A stretch of 64,000 nt of DNA. It comes from Lonicera japonica. Lineage: Eukaryota > Streptophyta > Magnoliopsida > Dipsacales > Caprifoliaceae. Where the stretch lies: NCBI GenBank assembly GCA_021464415.1, contig CM038469.1, positions 2,396,501-2,460,500 on the forward strand, read 5' to 3'. A program made the position numbers and the translations under genes. The notes under the pieces are model-generated. The model saw only the letters and a list, made by a program, of their open reading frames with translations. It did not search any database and was not told where the DNA came from. Shown here in pieces: positions 27,060 through 39,100 of the stretch (its first letter is position 1; every line of letters starts with the position of its first letter).

Positions 27060-27104
<45 letters not shown>

Positions 27105-30100
27105 CCCCTTCTTTCCCCCTTTTCTTCTAGCTTAAGAGAGAAGTGTGGATTTTGAAACATACTTGCATACCCCCTAGTCTCCCATGTGATAATAAACATG
27201 CGGCAAAGCCATAATATCCTCCCATCTCTCACCACAGAGCATGCTGTATCTCCGTGTAAAAAGATCCTCGGTAGGTGCTTGGCTGACCATGCTCTCCGAC
27301 GACCTGAAAAAATGATGACCAGAGCCTCCAAGCCAAGGGTGAACTTGATAGGTTTTTGGAGACTGTAATGGGTTTTTTTTTTCGTAAATTCAGAATTCAT
27401 TTGATCAAACACAGAATACACCTTACAAGGGGCATGCCCCAGGATTTCAACAAAATTTTCACATTGATTCCCCATTTTTTACAAATAATCCAATTACAGT
27501 AACTCCTGTTAACACTCCAATGCCAAGCCTCAGCACAAACATAGCTTTGTCTCTCCTTTGTAACCTGGCTAGGCAATCGAACTTCACCTTGAAAAATCCT
27601 CCTATTCCTCTCATGCCATACCATGTAAATAGTCACATTGAAAGCTAATTTCCCCACCTTAGCCCTGAAAGAGTTTCCTTTAAATCTAGTTATTGATAAT
27701 TCAGTATTATTTATTTTAGTTATTTATGTTATTTTATTTATGGGTAGAATTCCACCTTGATAGGGACTCTAGGTTAATTAGGAGTTGTGTTGGAGTTGTG
27801 TTTATTTCCTATATAAGGTGCATTGTTTTCTTTCTTTATTATTATGGAATAAGAATAATAGTTCTCTCTAAATTCTATATGGTATCAGAGCTCAAGTTCT
27901 GCAAGGTCTCGGGTTCGAATCCTCCCACTTGCATTTGTTTCCCCCTTTGTGTTTGTGCACAAAATGCACATTTGGTTTGGCCGGTTTGGCCTTTGGTTTC
28001 GTTTGTCTATCCACGTGCGAGTGGCTTGCACATGAGGGGGAGTGTTGAAGAGTATGCTATACATTGTTGGCCCACTACTTAACAGCTTAAGCTTTTGGGT
28101 GAGATGGTTACTAACACTAGTACAAGTAGTTTTCCAATTCTTCAGTCCACGAACCACACCTATAATATTCATTGCACCTGCTCAGAATGACCACCCGCCT
28201 GTCGAGTGTAACTGCATTGACGGAAGAAGTGATCAATGGTTTCAAAACAATTGGCACACATGACACAACACACAAGTCGAATCAGCAACAACCCCCCCAC
28301 TGAGATAACCTATCCTTGGTTCTTATCCTTCTTTTACAAGCCAGCCAAGCAACAAAGCTGCATATAGGAATATTATCCTTATGCCAAATCAAATGACCCC
28401 ATGGAACAATAGGAAACGTTACACGGATCTCCTCCCACATGGTCTTACAAGAGTACTCACAACTTCTTTGGGTGTGTTTGATAAAAAGCTCAGAATATAA
28501 TTGATAGATGATTGATTCGGTAAGATGTTCTTTATTTTCTCGGTTTTTCCATGGAATCTAATTCTTTGGGTGATTGGTAAGAATTTTTTTTCCATGAAAA
28601 AAAGGGAAAAGATGGAGAATAACTCACCTCTTCACTTGTGTCTTCTTGCAAGTTGCAACTTCTCATAAAACTTAATTGTTTTTCAATAATTTTATAACTT
28701 TTTTACCAAACAACCCTAAGTGTAGCTTAGAAGAAACATTTAAGGTGAAAGGAAACATTCATCTCATCTCATTTGAAAAATCCATCTGTACTGGGCCTGG
28801 CAATTATAGAAATGATTTATACCTTTGTTTTGGTTTATATGATGCAAGTTGTTGACTTCAAAGGACTAATATTATATATTTAATTCTTAATTCTTACACT
28901 GAAAATTTTATTCAAAACCACGGGACATCACTACAGAGGTACCAATCATAAAGACATTGCCTTTTCTTCTTATTGATTTTGTTTTTTAGTTTCTTAAATA
29001 TCATATTCCTTATGCTCAGTCCTGATGACCTTGTGGCCATGTCTTCCTTTAATTGTTCTTTCCTCCTGAATGGTAGGGTGTATTACTTCCAAAAGGATTC
29101 ACCGAGGTCACATCTGAGAGAACTATCTCTATCAGTATGGCTGTTTCCATTCGGGATGTGTGCAAAAGAAACCCTGATAGGGGCGTGGATCTTATCCTAT
29201 CTGTTTCGGTACGGATTTTTAAATATTGTTTTCTCCATGCGTTGCTCATGCATCTGGATCTAAGCTTTCTGGCTGACCTTTTTAACCATCAGGCTTGCAT
29301 TGAGAACAAAGATCCTATAATTCAAGCTCTTGGTTTTCAGAGCCTTGCCCATCTTTGTGAAGCAGACGTACTTGGTAAGGCTATCTTGCTCCGTTTGAGA
29401 TTTATTGTTTAGCAAAGTTGTTCCATAAATATAAAACTTGAGGCTGTGATGAACTTGGATGTTTTCATCGAGTAACCGTCAAAGAATTCTAAAGTTGAAG
29501 TCCATTTGGGTCAGGATGATCAGGCGCATCTATTCTTAATATTTGTAGTCATTCATGTTTGAATCGATTTTAACACTATTTAAATATTGGAATTAATTCT
29601 AGTGTTGAGACTATAAATCCTACAATGGAAAATCCCAAAGCAATATATAAGAACAAGGGGCTACTCCATCCATAGCCAATTGGTTTTGGGTTGGATGCTC
29701 TGAACTTTAATATGGTATCAAAGGGTAGGGAAAATCACATGTAAGGTCCAACGGCCACGAGCTCCATGTCACCCAATATAAATCAGTCTGCGTGTTTGGC
29801 TCAAAATTTCGCTACACGTGAGGGGGCGTGTTGAGATTATAAATCCGACATTGGGAAATGAGATCCATCCAAAGAAATATATAAGAATAAGGGGCTACTC
29901 CACCCATAGCCAATTGGTTTTGGGTTGGGTGCTTCAAACTCTAATAGTTTGCAACTCTGGGCCTACAGGCATGATCTTTTTGCCAATTGCTTGATAAACA
30001 TGAACCTCGCCAAAAAACACAGTGAGCCTATAAACAAGTGCGAGATTAAGACACAAAGACGAACATTTCATGCTTAACATTTTCCCATTTATACTATGGC

Positions 30101-33100
30101 TCTTTCTATTCTTTTATGGTGGTAATATCCAGGATTTTGTGTAAGTTTCAACTTTCAACATATTGTTTTTTTGTAAATGCAATATGAGAAACAGTAACAC
30201 TTCATTGTATGTACTATGTAGAGATCAGTCTGCAGACTCTAATTACATATGAGTTTACAACTTTGTTGGCGTGGACAATGACTTAGGAAAATATGCCTAC
30301 TGTTAGCTTTTTCTTTCCTGCATTCACAGTTCTGTTTATATGCTCAATTTTCTTTATTATGTAACCCTAATTTCCAACAATAACATGTTCACTTGGGGTG
30401 CAATTATCACTATTTAAACTCTAATGTTGTTTTACAATTCTGTAAACTGTTCCAAACTGTTATAAGTTGTAAATATTGTATTAGGAAAGTAGATAATTTA
30501 GGAATCCTAATTAGTAGTAGTTTCCTTATCTGTGTAGGAGTCTCATGTATATAAGTGGGTAAATCTTCTCTTTAATAAGATGAATATAATTTCTCTTCTT
30601 CTCATAGACATCATGGTATCAGAGGTTAGGGTTTTGTTTTGCTAGTTACGGCAGGTTAGGGTTTTGTTTTGCTAGTTACGGCAGACTAGGGTTTGCCGAG
30701 CTTCCAACTTCGAATTTCGTCAGTGCATATTTGATCTCACCTCCCACATAGGGAGTTGCGCCATACACCGTCTACCACTCGCCCAAAATCCGGCGTCGAA
30801 CTGCCCAGCGCGTGGCCCTCACGCGCCGCCTTTTGTTTCCGACGCAGTCTCACGCGCCGGCGCGTGGCGACTCCGTTCAATCTCCGGCCACTCTCGTCTG
30901 GCTCGTCTCAGTTAGTACAGCACGTCTATGTGCTTGGTTTGGCTCAGTTCGTCTTTCTTCGGTGCAGATCTGAATTTGGTTCGGTTTAGCCTTCGTGGTA
31001 ACAATTCGGTGACTTGGTACAATTCGGTTTTGCTTCTATTTGTGGTCAGTACTGCTTATACTTCATATTGTGACCTATTTATTGGTTTGCTCTGAGATTT
31101 GTGTGGCTTGATTTCTACGTTCGGCGTGTCCAAAGAATTTCGGTACCGTTTCGTCTCTCGTTTACTATTATTCACTGCCTCGTTTATGGTTAGTACGCTG
31201 TTTTGTGACTCATTTTGTTCATAATAATTGTGGTCCTCGCTATAAAATTATTTAAATATGTCAGAGCAGAAGGCGGCAGTTGTTTCTGATGTAGTTTCTG
31301 TAATGTCAAAAATTACTGAGCATAAACTTAATGGCTCCAATTATCTTGATTGGAGTAAAACCATTCGAATTTATTTGCGTAGTATCGATAAAGATGATCA
31401 CATGACTACTGATCCACCTTCAGATAATTTGAGACAGACGTGGCTAAGGGAGGATGCCCGGTTATTCTTACAAATTCGAAATTCGATTGATAGTACTGTG
31501 ATTAGTTTGATTAACCATTGTGAATTGGTTAAGGAGTTAATGGATTATTTGGATTTTTTATACTCTGGGAAAGGGAATATTTCTCGTATTTATGATGTGT
31601 GCAAAGCCTTTTACCGTACAGAAAAACAGGACAGGTCCATTATGAGTTACTTTATGGATTTTAAGAAAACGTATGAAGAACTCAATATGCTATTGCCGTA
31701 TAGCTCTGATGTCAAAGTTCAGCAGAGTCAGAGAGAGCAGATGGCTATCATGAGTTTTTTAGCTGGTCTTCCGGCCGAATTTGAAACTGCTAAGAACCAG
31801 ATTATCTCTAGTCCTGAGATTTCTTCCTTACAGGAAGTGTATAGCAGAGTTCTTCGCACCGAGGGGGTTTCTCAGTTCAGAATCCACTTGTTCCGTTCAA
31901 TAGTGCTCTGGTTAGTAAAAATAATGAGTCTGAACTTGGGCGGTTACAATATCGGGGAGGCAATCAAGGAGGAGGATCGAACAGTAACAATTTTAATACT
32001 CGCGCACATGATTCGGGAGCGAGTGTGACTCGGGGACAAGGCTCCGGAGGGATTGTATGTCATTACTGTCATAATCCAGGGCATTTAAAGCGGGATTGTA
32101 GGAAGCTTCGGTACAGGACTCAGAGAGCTCACTCAGCCCACATGGCATCTACCACTGATATAGCTGAAAACTCAGTCCTTATCCCTGCAGATGAGTTTGC
32201 CAAGTACTCTAAGTATCAAGACTCTCTAAAGTCTTCATCCACTCCAGTCACCTCTGTCACTGCAATTGCTAATTCAGGTAAACCAAATACATGCCTTGTT
32301 TCCTCATCATCCAAATGGGTCATTGATTTTGGTGCTACAGATCATATGACAGGTAATTCTAGCCTCTTTTCTACCTTTCAGTCACATATATCCCCTTCTA
32401 GTGTTACTTTAGCAGATGGAACATCTTCTTCCGTTCTGGGATCTGGAACAATCACCCCAACCCCTGTGCTTCCCTTATCATCTGTTCTCCATTTACCTCA
32501 ATTGTCCTTTAATCTAATTTCTGTAAGCCAGCTTACTCGTAAACTTAATTGTTGCATCTCATTCTTTCCTGATTATTGCTTGTTTCAGGATCTTATGACG
32601 AAGAAGATTATTGGTAAAGGACATGAATCGGGCGGCCTCTACATCCTTGACACATCGATACCTAAATCCGTTGCATGTTCGGGTGTCACATCTGCTTTCA
32701 AGGCTCATTGTAGGCTCGGTCACCCTTCTCTTCCTCTGCTTAAGGAGTTGTGTCCTCAGTTTAATAAGGTGTCCTCATTAGATTGTGAGTCGTGTCCAAT
32801 TTGCCAAACATCACCGTAGTAGTCTTAGTCCGAGAGTCAATAAGAGAGCGAGTGCTCCGTTTGAATTAGTTCACTCTGATGTTTGGGGTCCATGTCCTGT
32901 TATGTCAAAAACTGGGTTCAAGTATTTTGTTACTTTTGTTGATGATTATTCTCGTACAACTTGGTTATATTTAATGAAAAGTCGTTCTGAATTGTTTTCT
33001 CATTTTTGTGCGTTTTGTGCTGAAATTAAAACTCAATTTGCTACTTCTGTCCATATATTGCGCAGTGATAATGCCAAAGAATATTTATCTTCATCTTTTC

Positions 33101-36100
33101 AGACTTACATGATTCAGAACGGTATCCTTCATCAAACTTCTTGTGTTGATACTCCATCCCAAAATGGAGTGGCAGAACGGAAGAACAAATATCTTCTTGA
33201 AATTGCAAGAGCCCTATTATTCCAAATGAATGTTCCAAAACCATTTTGGGCTGATGCAGTTTCCACAGCATGCTTTCTCATTAATCGAATGCCCTCATCT
33301 GTTCTTCATGGTGAGACTCCTTACAGTGTTCTCTTTCCAAATAAATCATTGTTTCCTATTGAACCCAGAATATTTGGTAGTATTTGCTTTGTTCGAGATG
33401 TCCGTCCACAGGTTACTAAGTTAGATCCCAAGTCATTGAAGTGTGTTTTTCTTGGGTATTCTCGTCTTCAGAAAGGATACAGATGTTATTGCCCTAGTTT
33501 GAACAAGTACCTTGTTTCAGCTGATGTTACCTTCATGGAAGAAACACCATATTTTCCTTCTTCCACTTCCAACAGTCAGGGGGAGGATGATGATTTGTTA
33601 GTATATACGATCACGTTCCCTGAACCCGTTGCTGAACCAGCGCCAGTCAGACCTCCCATCCATCAAGTCTACTCCAGACGCCGGCCTGCTGATTCATGTC
33701 CTCCGCCAGCTTCTTCTTCATCATCAGATTCCGTGACGAGTAATGATCTTCCTATTGCTTTACGCAAAGGTAAACGCCAGTGTACTTATCCTGTTTCGTC
33801 TTGTGTCTCTTATGATCACCTATCCTATTCGTCTTATTCATTCATTGCATCTCTTGATTCTATATCTGTTCCTAAAACTGTTAATGAGGCTATATCACAT
33901 CCTGGATGGCGTAATGCAATGATAGAGGAAATGGATGCTTTAGACAAGAATGGTACATGGGACTTGGTCACTTTACCTGCAGGGAAACAGGCTATCGGAT
34001 GCAAATGGGTGTTTACCGTCAAGGTTAATCCTGATGGGTCTGTTGCTCGTTTAAAAGCCCGCCTCGTTGCTAAGGGTTATGCTCAGACATATGGCGTTGA
34101 TTATTCTGATACTTTTTCTCCTGTTGCTAAATTAACATCTGTCAGGCTGTTTATATCTTTGGCAGCTACTCATCATTGGCCTCTGCATCAGCTAGACATA
34201 AAGAATGCTTTTCTTCATGGTGATCTTCAGGAGGAGGTCTATATGGAGCAACCTCCTGGGTTTGTTGCTCAGGGGGAGTATGGGAAAGTCTGTCATCTTC
34301 GTAAATCTTTGTATGGCTTGAAACAAAGTCCTCGTGCTTGGTTTGGAAAATTTAGTCAGGCTATTGAGACGTTTGGCATGGCGAAAAGTAAGTCTGACCA
34401 CTCTGTGTTCTACAAACAATCTGAAGCAGGCATCATTTTGTTGGTTGTGTACGTAGATGACATTGTCATTACTGGGAGTGATACGATGGGAATCTCTTCT
34501 CTTAAGTCCTTCCTTCATGCTCAGTTTCATACAAAGGACTTAGGGATGCTAAAATATTTTTTGGGTGTCGAAGTCACAAGGAGTAAAAAGGGTATTTTTC
34601 TATCTCAGAGGAAATATGTTCTTGACTTATTAGCTGAGACAGGGAAATTGGGGGCAAAGCCGTGTAGTACTCCGATGATTCCTAATGTACAGTTGACAAA
34701 AGATGGTCCACTATTTGAGGATCCTGAGAAATATAGAAGATTGGTGGGGAAGTTGAACTATCTTACAGTGACTCGCCCGGATATTGCGTATTCTGTCAGT
34801 GTGATGAGCCAGTTTATGTCGTCCCCAACAATTCATCATTGGGAAGTGTTAGAACAAATTTTGTGTTACCTAAAAGGAGCACCTGGACGTGGTATCTTAT
34901 ACGCCAATCATGGACACACTCGTATTGAAGGTTTTTCAGATGCAGATTGGGCAGGTTCCAAGGTGGATAGAAAGTCCACATCAGGCTATTGTATCTTTGT
35001 TGGCGGAAATTTGGTCTCATGGAAAAGTAAGAAGCAAAATGTTGTGGCACGATCCAGTGCAGAATCAGAATATAGAGCTATGGCCCAGTCTGTGTGTGAA
35101 ATAATGTGGATATGTCAGCTCTTAAATGAAGTAGGGATTAAGACTTCGGTACCGGCTAAATTGTGGTGTGATAATCAAGCTGCCATACATATTGCGTCTA
35201 ATCCAGTGTTTCATGAACGAACGAAACATATTGAACTCGATTGCCATTTTGTCCGCGAAAAGATCCAGCAAGGCTTAATTTCCACAGGATATGTGAAGAC
35301 TGGAGAGCAATTGGGTGATCTCTTCACGAAAGCCTTAAACGGGGTTCGGGTTGATTATCTTTGTAACAAGCTGGGCATGATCAATATCTATGCTCCAGCT
35401 TGAGGGGGAGTGTTATAAGTTGTAAATATTGTATTAGGAAAGTAGATGATTTAGGAATCCTAATTAGTAGTAGTTTCCTTATCTGTGTAGGAGTCTCATG
35501 TATATAAGTGGGTAAATCTTCTCTTTAATAAGATGAATCTTTTGTGTAAAACATTAGTATGCTAACGCTAATTTGTGCTATTACACCACAGGTGTTCATT
35601 AGCGAGTGCTTTTATTTAATATTTCTCTATACACACACCAGATTTTAAAACGATTTAAACTTCCATAGAAGCCCTTGTCCTCCTCATTTTTTCTTCTCCC
35701 TCAGTCCTAACCCATTAAACCCTCTACCCATGGCTACTGTTGGCCATGACCTTTGGCAAAGACTTCCACTGCCACTACCACTGTTCTTTCTTTATTTAAT
35801 TTTTTTTTACCTTCCTCTCATCTCGCTCCTCATCCTTCCCCCCATTCTCTCATTTTCCCTACCCTTCTCACCTTCCTCTCCATGGAGGCTCCCCACCCTG
35901 ACCTGTGATGGTACTGAAAGCGTGCTGGTTGAGAGCTTAACATAGAAGGGTAGCATCAACGCTCCTGAGCGCCTAGGCGGGGGACTCAGTTTACTTATTT
36001 ATCTGCTTGTTAATTTCTTCAAGACTGGAAAGTTTATGTTGCTGTTAAAGAAATTTCCTTTTGATGCACACTTCATGTTTTAGATACCGTGCTTATACTA

Positions 36101-39100
36101 TGGTGTATATTTGTCCAGATTTCTATACTGCTTGGGCTGTTATAGCCAAACATGTATCAAGCTATTCAACAAACCCAGTTGTAGCGCACAGGTAACATTC
36201 ATATCCTACTCTGCATATGTTTTCAATGTTTATTTCCTGTCCTGGTGTTTGACTTGCAGGCATTTAAAAGCAACTAGGAAGGATCTGCTTTCTTACTAGT
36301 GAGATCTGTTTTTAGATGTTGTAGGCACCTCTTCTTTTGATTTTGCTTTGCCAATAGTACTATCTTTTGTGCCAAATGATTAGAAGAATTTGTGAATCTA
36401 AAAAGTATGGTTGAACTATTAGTGTTGGTATCAGTGCTAAAGGTGTCTAACATTATGATTGTTTTGAGAGTGCTGGAGTCTTTAGATAGTGAGGTAGGTT
36501 GTGTGGTGGAATCTATGTTTACCATGGTTCCCTTTAGGGGGAAATTCAATATCTTTGGATTCTGGAATTGGTTTGTACATTGGGGTGTGCAAAAAAACCG
36601 AAAAACCGACCCAAACCGGTCCGAATTAGACAGTTTTTAAAGTTTTCGGTCCTGGTTCAGTTGGAGAATATAAAAACCAAAAGGGGTCGGGTCGGTTGTT
36701 GGTGTTATAGAACAGGTAAAAACCGAACCGAAAGGTATTTTATAAAAAAAAATGCTAAAGAAGAAAAATACTAAAATCTTTTGTTTTTTTGTCAAAAATG
36801 ATTTAAGAAGGAAAGTGCCTAATTACTTAAAAACAAGCCCAATTTTCTATCAAAAATGACTTTAAATCATGGCCCAACAATATAAAAATAATCTTTAAGC
36901 TATGGCCCAACAATATAAAGTAGGCCCAATTGCCCAAACCCAAAACCAACAAAAACCGATTAACCGAACCGACCCCGACCGGTATTAAGCCTTCACCGGT
37001 TCCGCTCGGTTGACCGCCATCTGAAAACCGACTTGTCGGTTCGGTTAACCGAACCGTGCACAGCCCTATTTGTACATGATAAGGTCAAGAGAGATTGGGT
37101 GGGTGGAGGAAGAGTTGTTTGTCCAGGGGTGTAGAATTGTATATTAACTTTGAGTCCGACAATTTTGAAGAGTATCTAATTCGTTAATTATCTTTAAGAT
37201 TTCGACTTAAAGTTGCTAGGCCTCTTGAGAAGTTGGTGAGAGTTCTTTTGAGCGAAGGAATTGGCGAGTGAAAGAAAGAACAAATAATAAAATGGAGTCT
37301 TTTGTCCAAATAAAACAATACTAATAACTTGGGGATTGGTCTGTAAAATAGAAACTAGCCTTTAATGAGGAAGTGCTTTCGTGCTTATCCTTCTGAGCAA
37401 ACTTCTTTAAGGTGTTCAATTATTACAAGCAAGTATGGGTTCAAGGCGAATTGCTGTGATTCTCTAGCAATAAGAGGGGATGGGATTGGAAAAAGGGTTC
37501 CTTTCATAGCCCCAGAGCCCTGAGGTACATTTCTGAAGGACTTTATTTTTCTCTGAATTTATTGCTTTTGAGGCGGAGCAGGTTCTGAAATCATGTCCTC
37601 TTTTCAATCTTTATTTTGTCATCTATATCACTATATCAGTTTTATTTTTCAATCACGATGTGTCTTTTGCTTCTTTGGCAATAGCTGATTCTCTTAGAGA
37701 GTGTTGTTCCAATTTATCCTTCTGAAGGAAGTCAAGAAAGTGGAACTCAAGTAGATTTGTTGTTTGTGGTCGATTCTTTTTATTTGCAACATCATCATTT
37801 GGATGGGAGAAAATGTCAGTTGATTCTTTGATGTTATTCTTGCAAAACTTTCTTGACTGATCATCTGGTTCATCCCTTTTCCAGACCTTAAGCTTGTTTA
37901 TCTTTCATTGGAGCATTTTGTGTAAAGGAGCAAGGGAGTGTGCCAATCCATTACCCATTGATTTCCCTCCCGCCTTGAACATCGATTTACCACTTCTGTC
38001 CTCATGAAATGTTTCTACACTAAAAGGAGGACTCCCTGTTACATCCTTTTCTGAGATACTGTATTTTTGGTTGCATGCTGTAATTTTTTATGTTTTTGTT
38101 TATCAATTTCTTAAAACTTCTGTGCTTGCTAGTGTCTAAGCATTATCTTGCTGTGTCTTTAAATTACGATGGTTAGTGGTGCAAAGTGCAAACTTGCAAT
38201 ATACGTTGCATCCATATTATTAACATGCCTTTTTTTTTCTTAACCCCCACAACTGCAATTTTAAAGTGCACTATCATTTATTTTAGTCGCAACTAATTTA
38301 GAGTTATTGGTATTTGTCTGTGGCAGCACATGTCTTCTTTTAAGATGGGGCGCGATGGATGCTGAAGCTTACCCAGAAGCTGCGATAATTGTTCTGCAAA
38401 TATTGTGGGAAATTGGAACGTCCAAGCATCCTGGCTATGGCTCTATATGGGCAAAGCCACGGGCAGCTGCCTTTGAGTCATTAACCCATTATGATGTAAA
38501 CACGAATTCTCTGATTTGTTTTACTGTTCAGTTGCTCCGGTCTTGCTCGTTGTGACTTCTATAATAAGCTACAGTAAATCCTTAAAATTCTCTTGCTTAT
38601 CTTCCAGGAGGTTTTGTTGATTACACATCTCATTCAATTTAGGTTTTGGTTCTGTTTTTAAACTTCTGGATCATTTGATGTTTTCTTTAGGTACCTCATA
38701 TTCAGAAAAGCATTCCAGATTTTAAGGAAAGGAATGTGGGATTGCTAACTTCGGAGAATGACCTTGAAGTGCTTAGAGCCATGGAAGGATTTGAAGTCAA
38801 GATTCTAACATATGAGCACATGTTGAGAAACATTTTCATCGCATTTCTTCTGCTTTACATAAGAAAAGGATTTGACTTTACTAAACTGGTTAGTTTTTGG
38901 CATTTTCCCCAGCACACGACGGAGATTGGTAAAGGAGAAAAGGAATGCTGGAAACAAGATTGAGAAGTTGCTAAATGTTTTTCCTCAAGTTATCTTTGCT
39001 TCAGGTATCAACTGGTCGTTCATCTATGATTTTATAACTAGTGGTAGAAATAGTACAAACTTCAGCTGTCTATATTATGTTTCTTTAAGATTTCCAAAAC

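Larger units (their letters stand above)
30458..35539 (+). mobile_element. Ty1/copia LTR retrotransposon (copia-1), RST1 intron 11
   Basis: 5' LTR 30458-30613 (156 bp, TG...CA), primer site TGGTATCAGAGG at 30614, leader with a duplicated GGTTAGGGTTTTG unit, gag-pol from 31258, then a GAGGGGGAG purine tract and 3' LTR from 35411. Integrase precedes RT, as in copia. The 3' LTR matches for about 129 bp with one difference (AGATAA versus AGATGA), then diverges at 35539, so its last 28 bp are lost. No target duplication was found. The high LTR identity implies a recent insertion. Confidence 0.92.

Noticed and set aside
27032..27475. 147-codon minus-strand frame ending in a polyglycine run
   Set aside because: The glycines are the poly(C) tract read in reverse; the frame runs through an L1 3' end and has no domain.
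30756..30989. 77-codon frame in GC-rich DNA as a small gene
   Set aside because: It lies in the untranslated leader between the copia-1 LTR and gag; the composition reflects the CACGCGCC repeats.
35730..35945. 71-codon frame beginning [10 protein letters not shown]
   Set aside because: CT-rich low-complexity leucine/proline sequence in an intron, no homology recalled.
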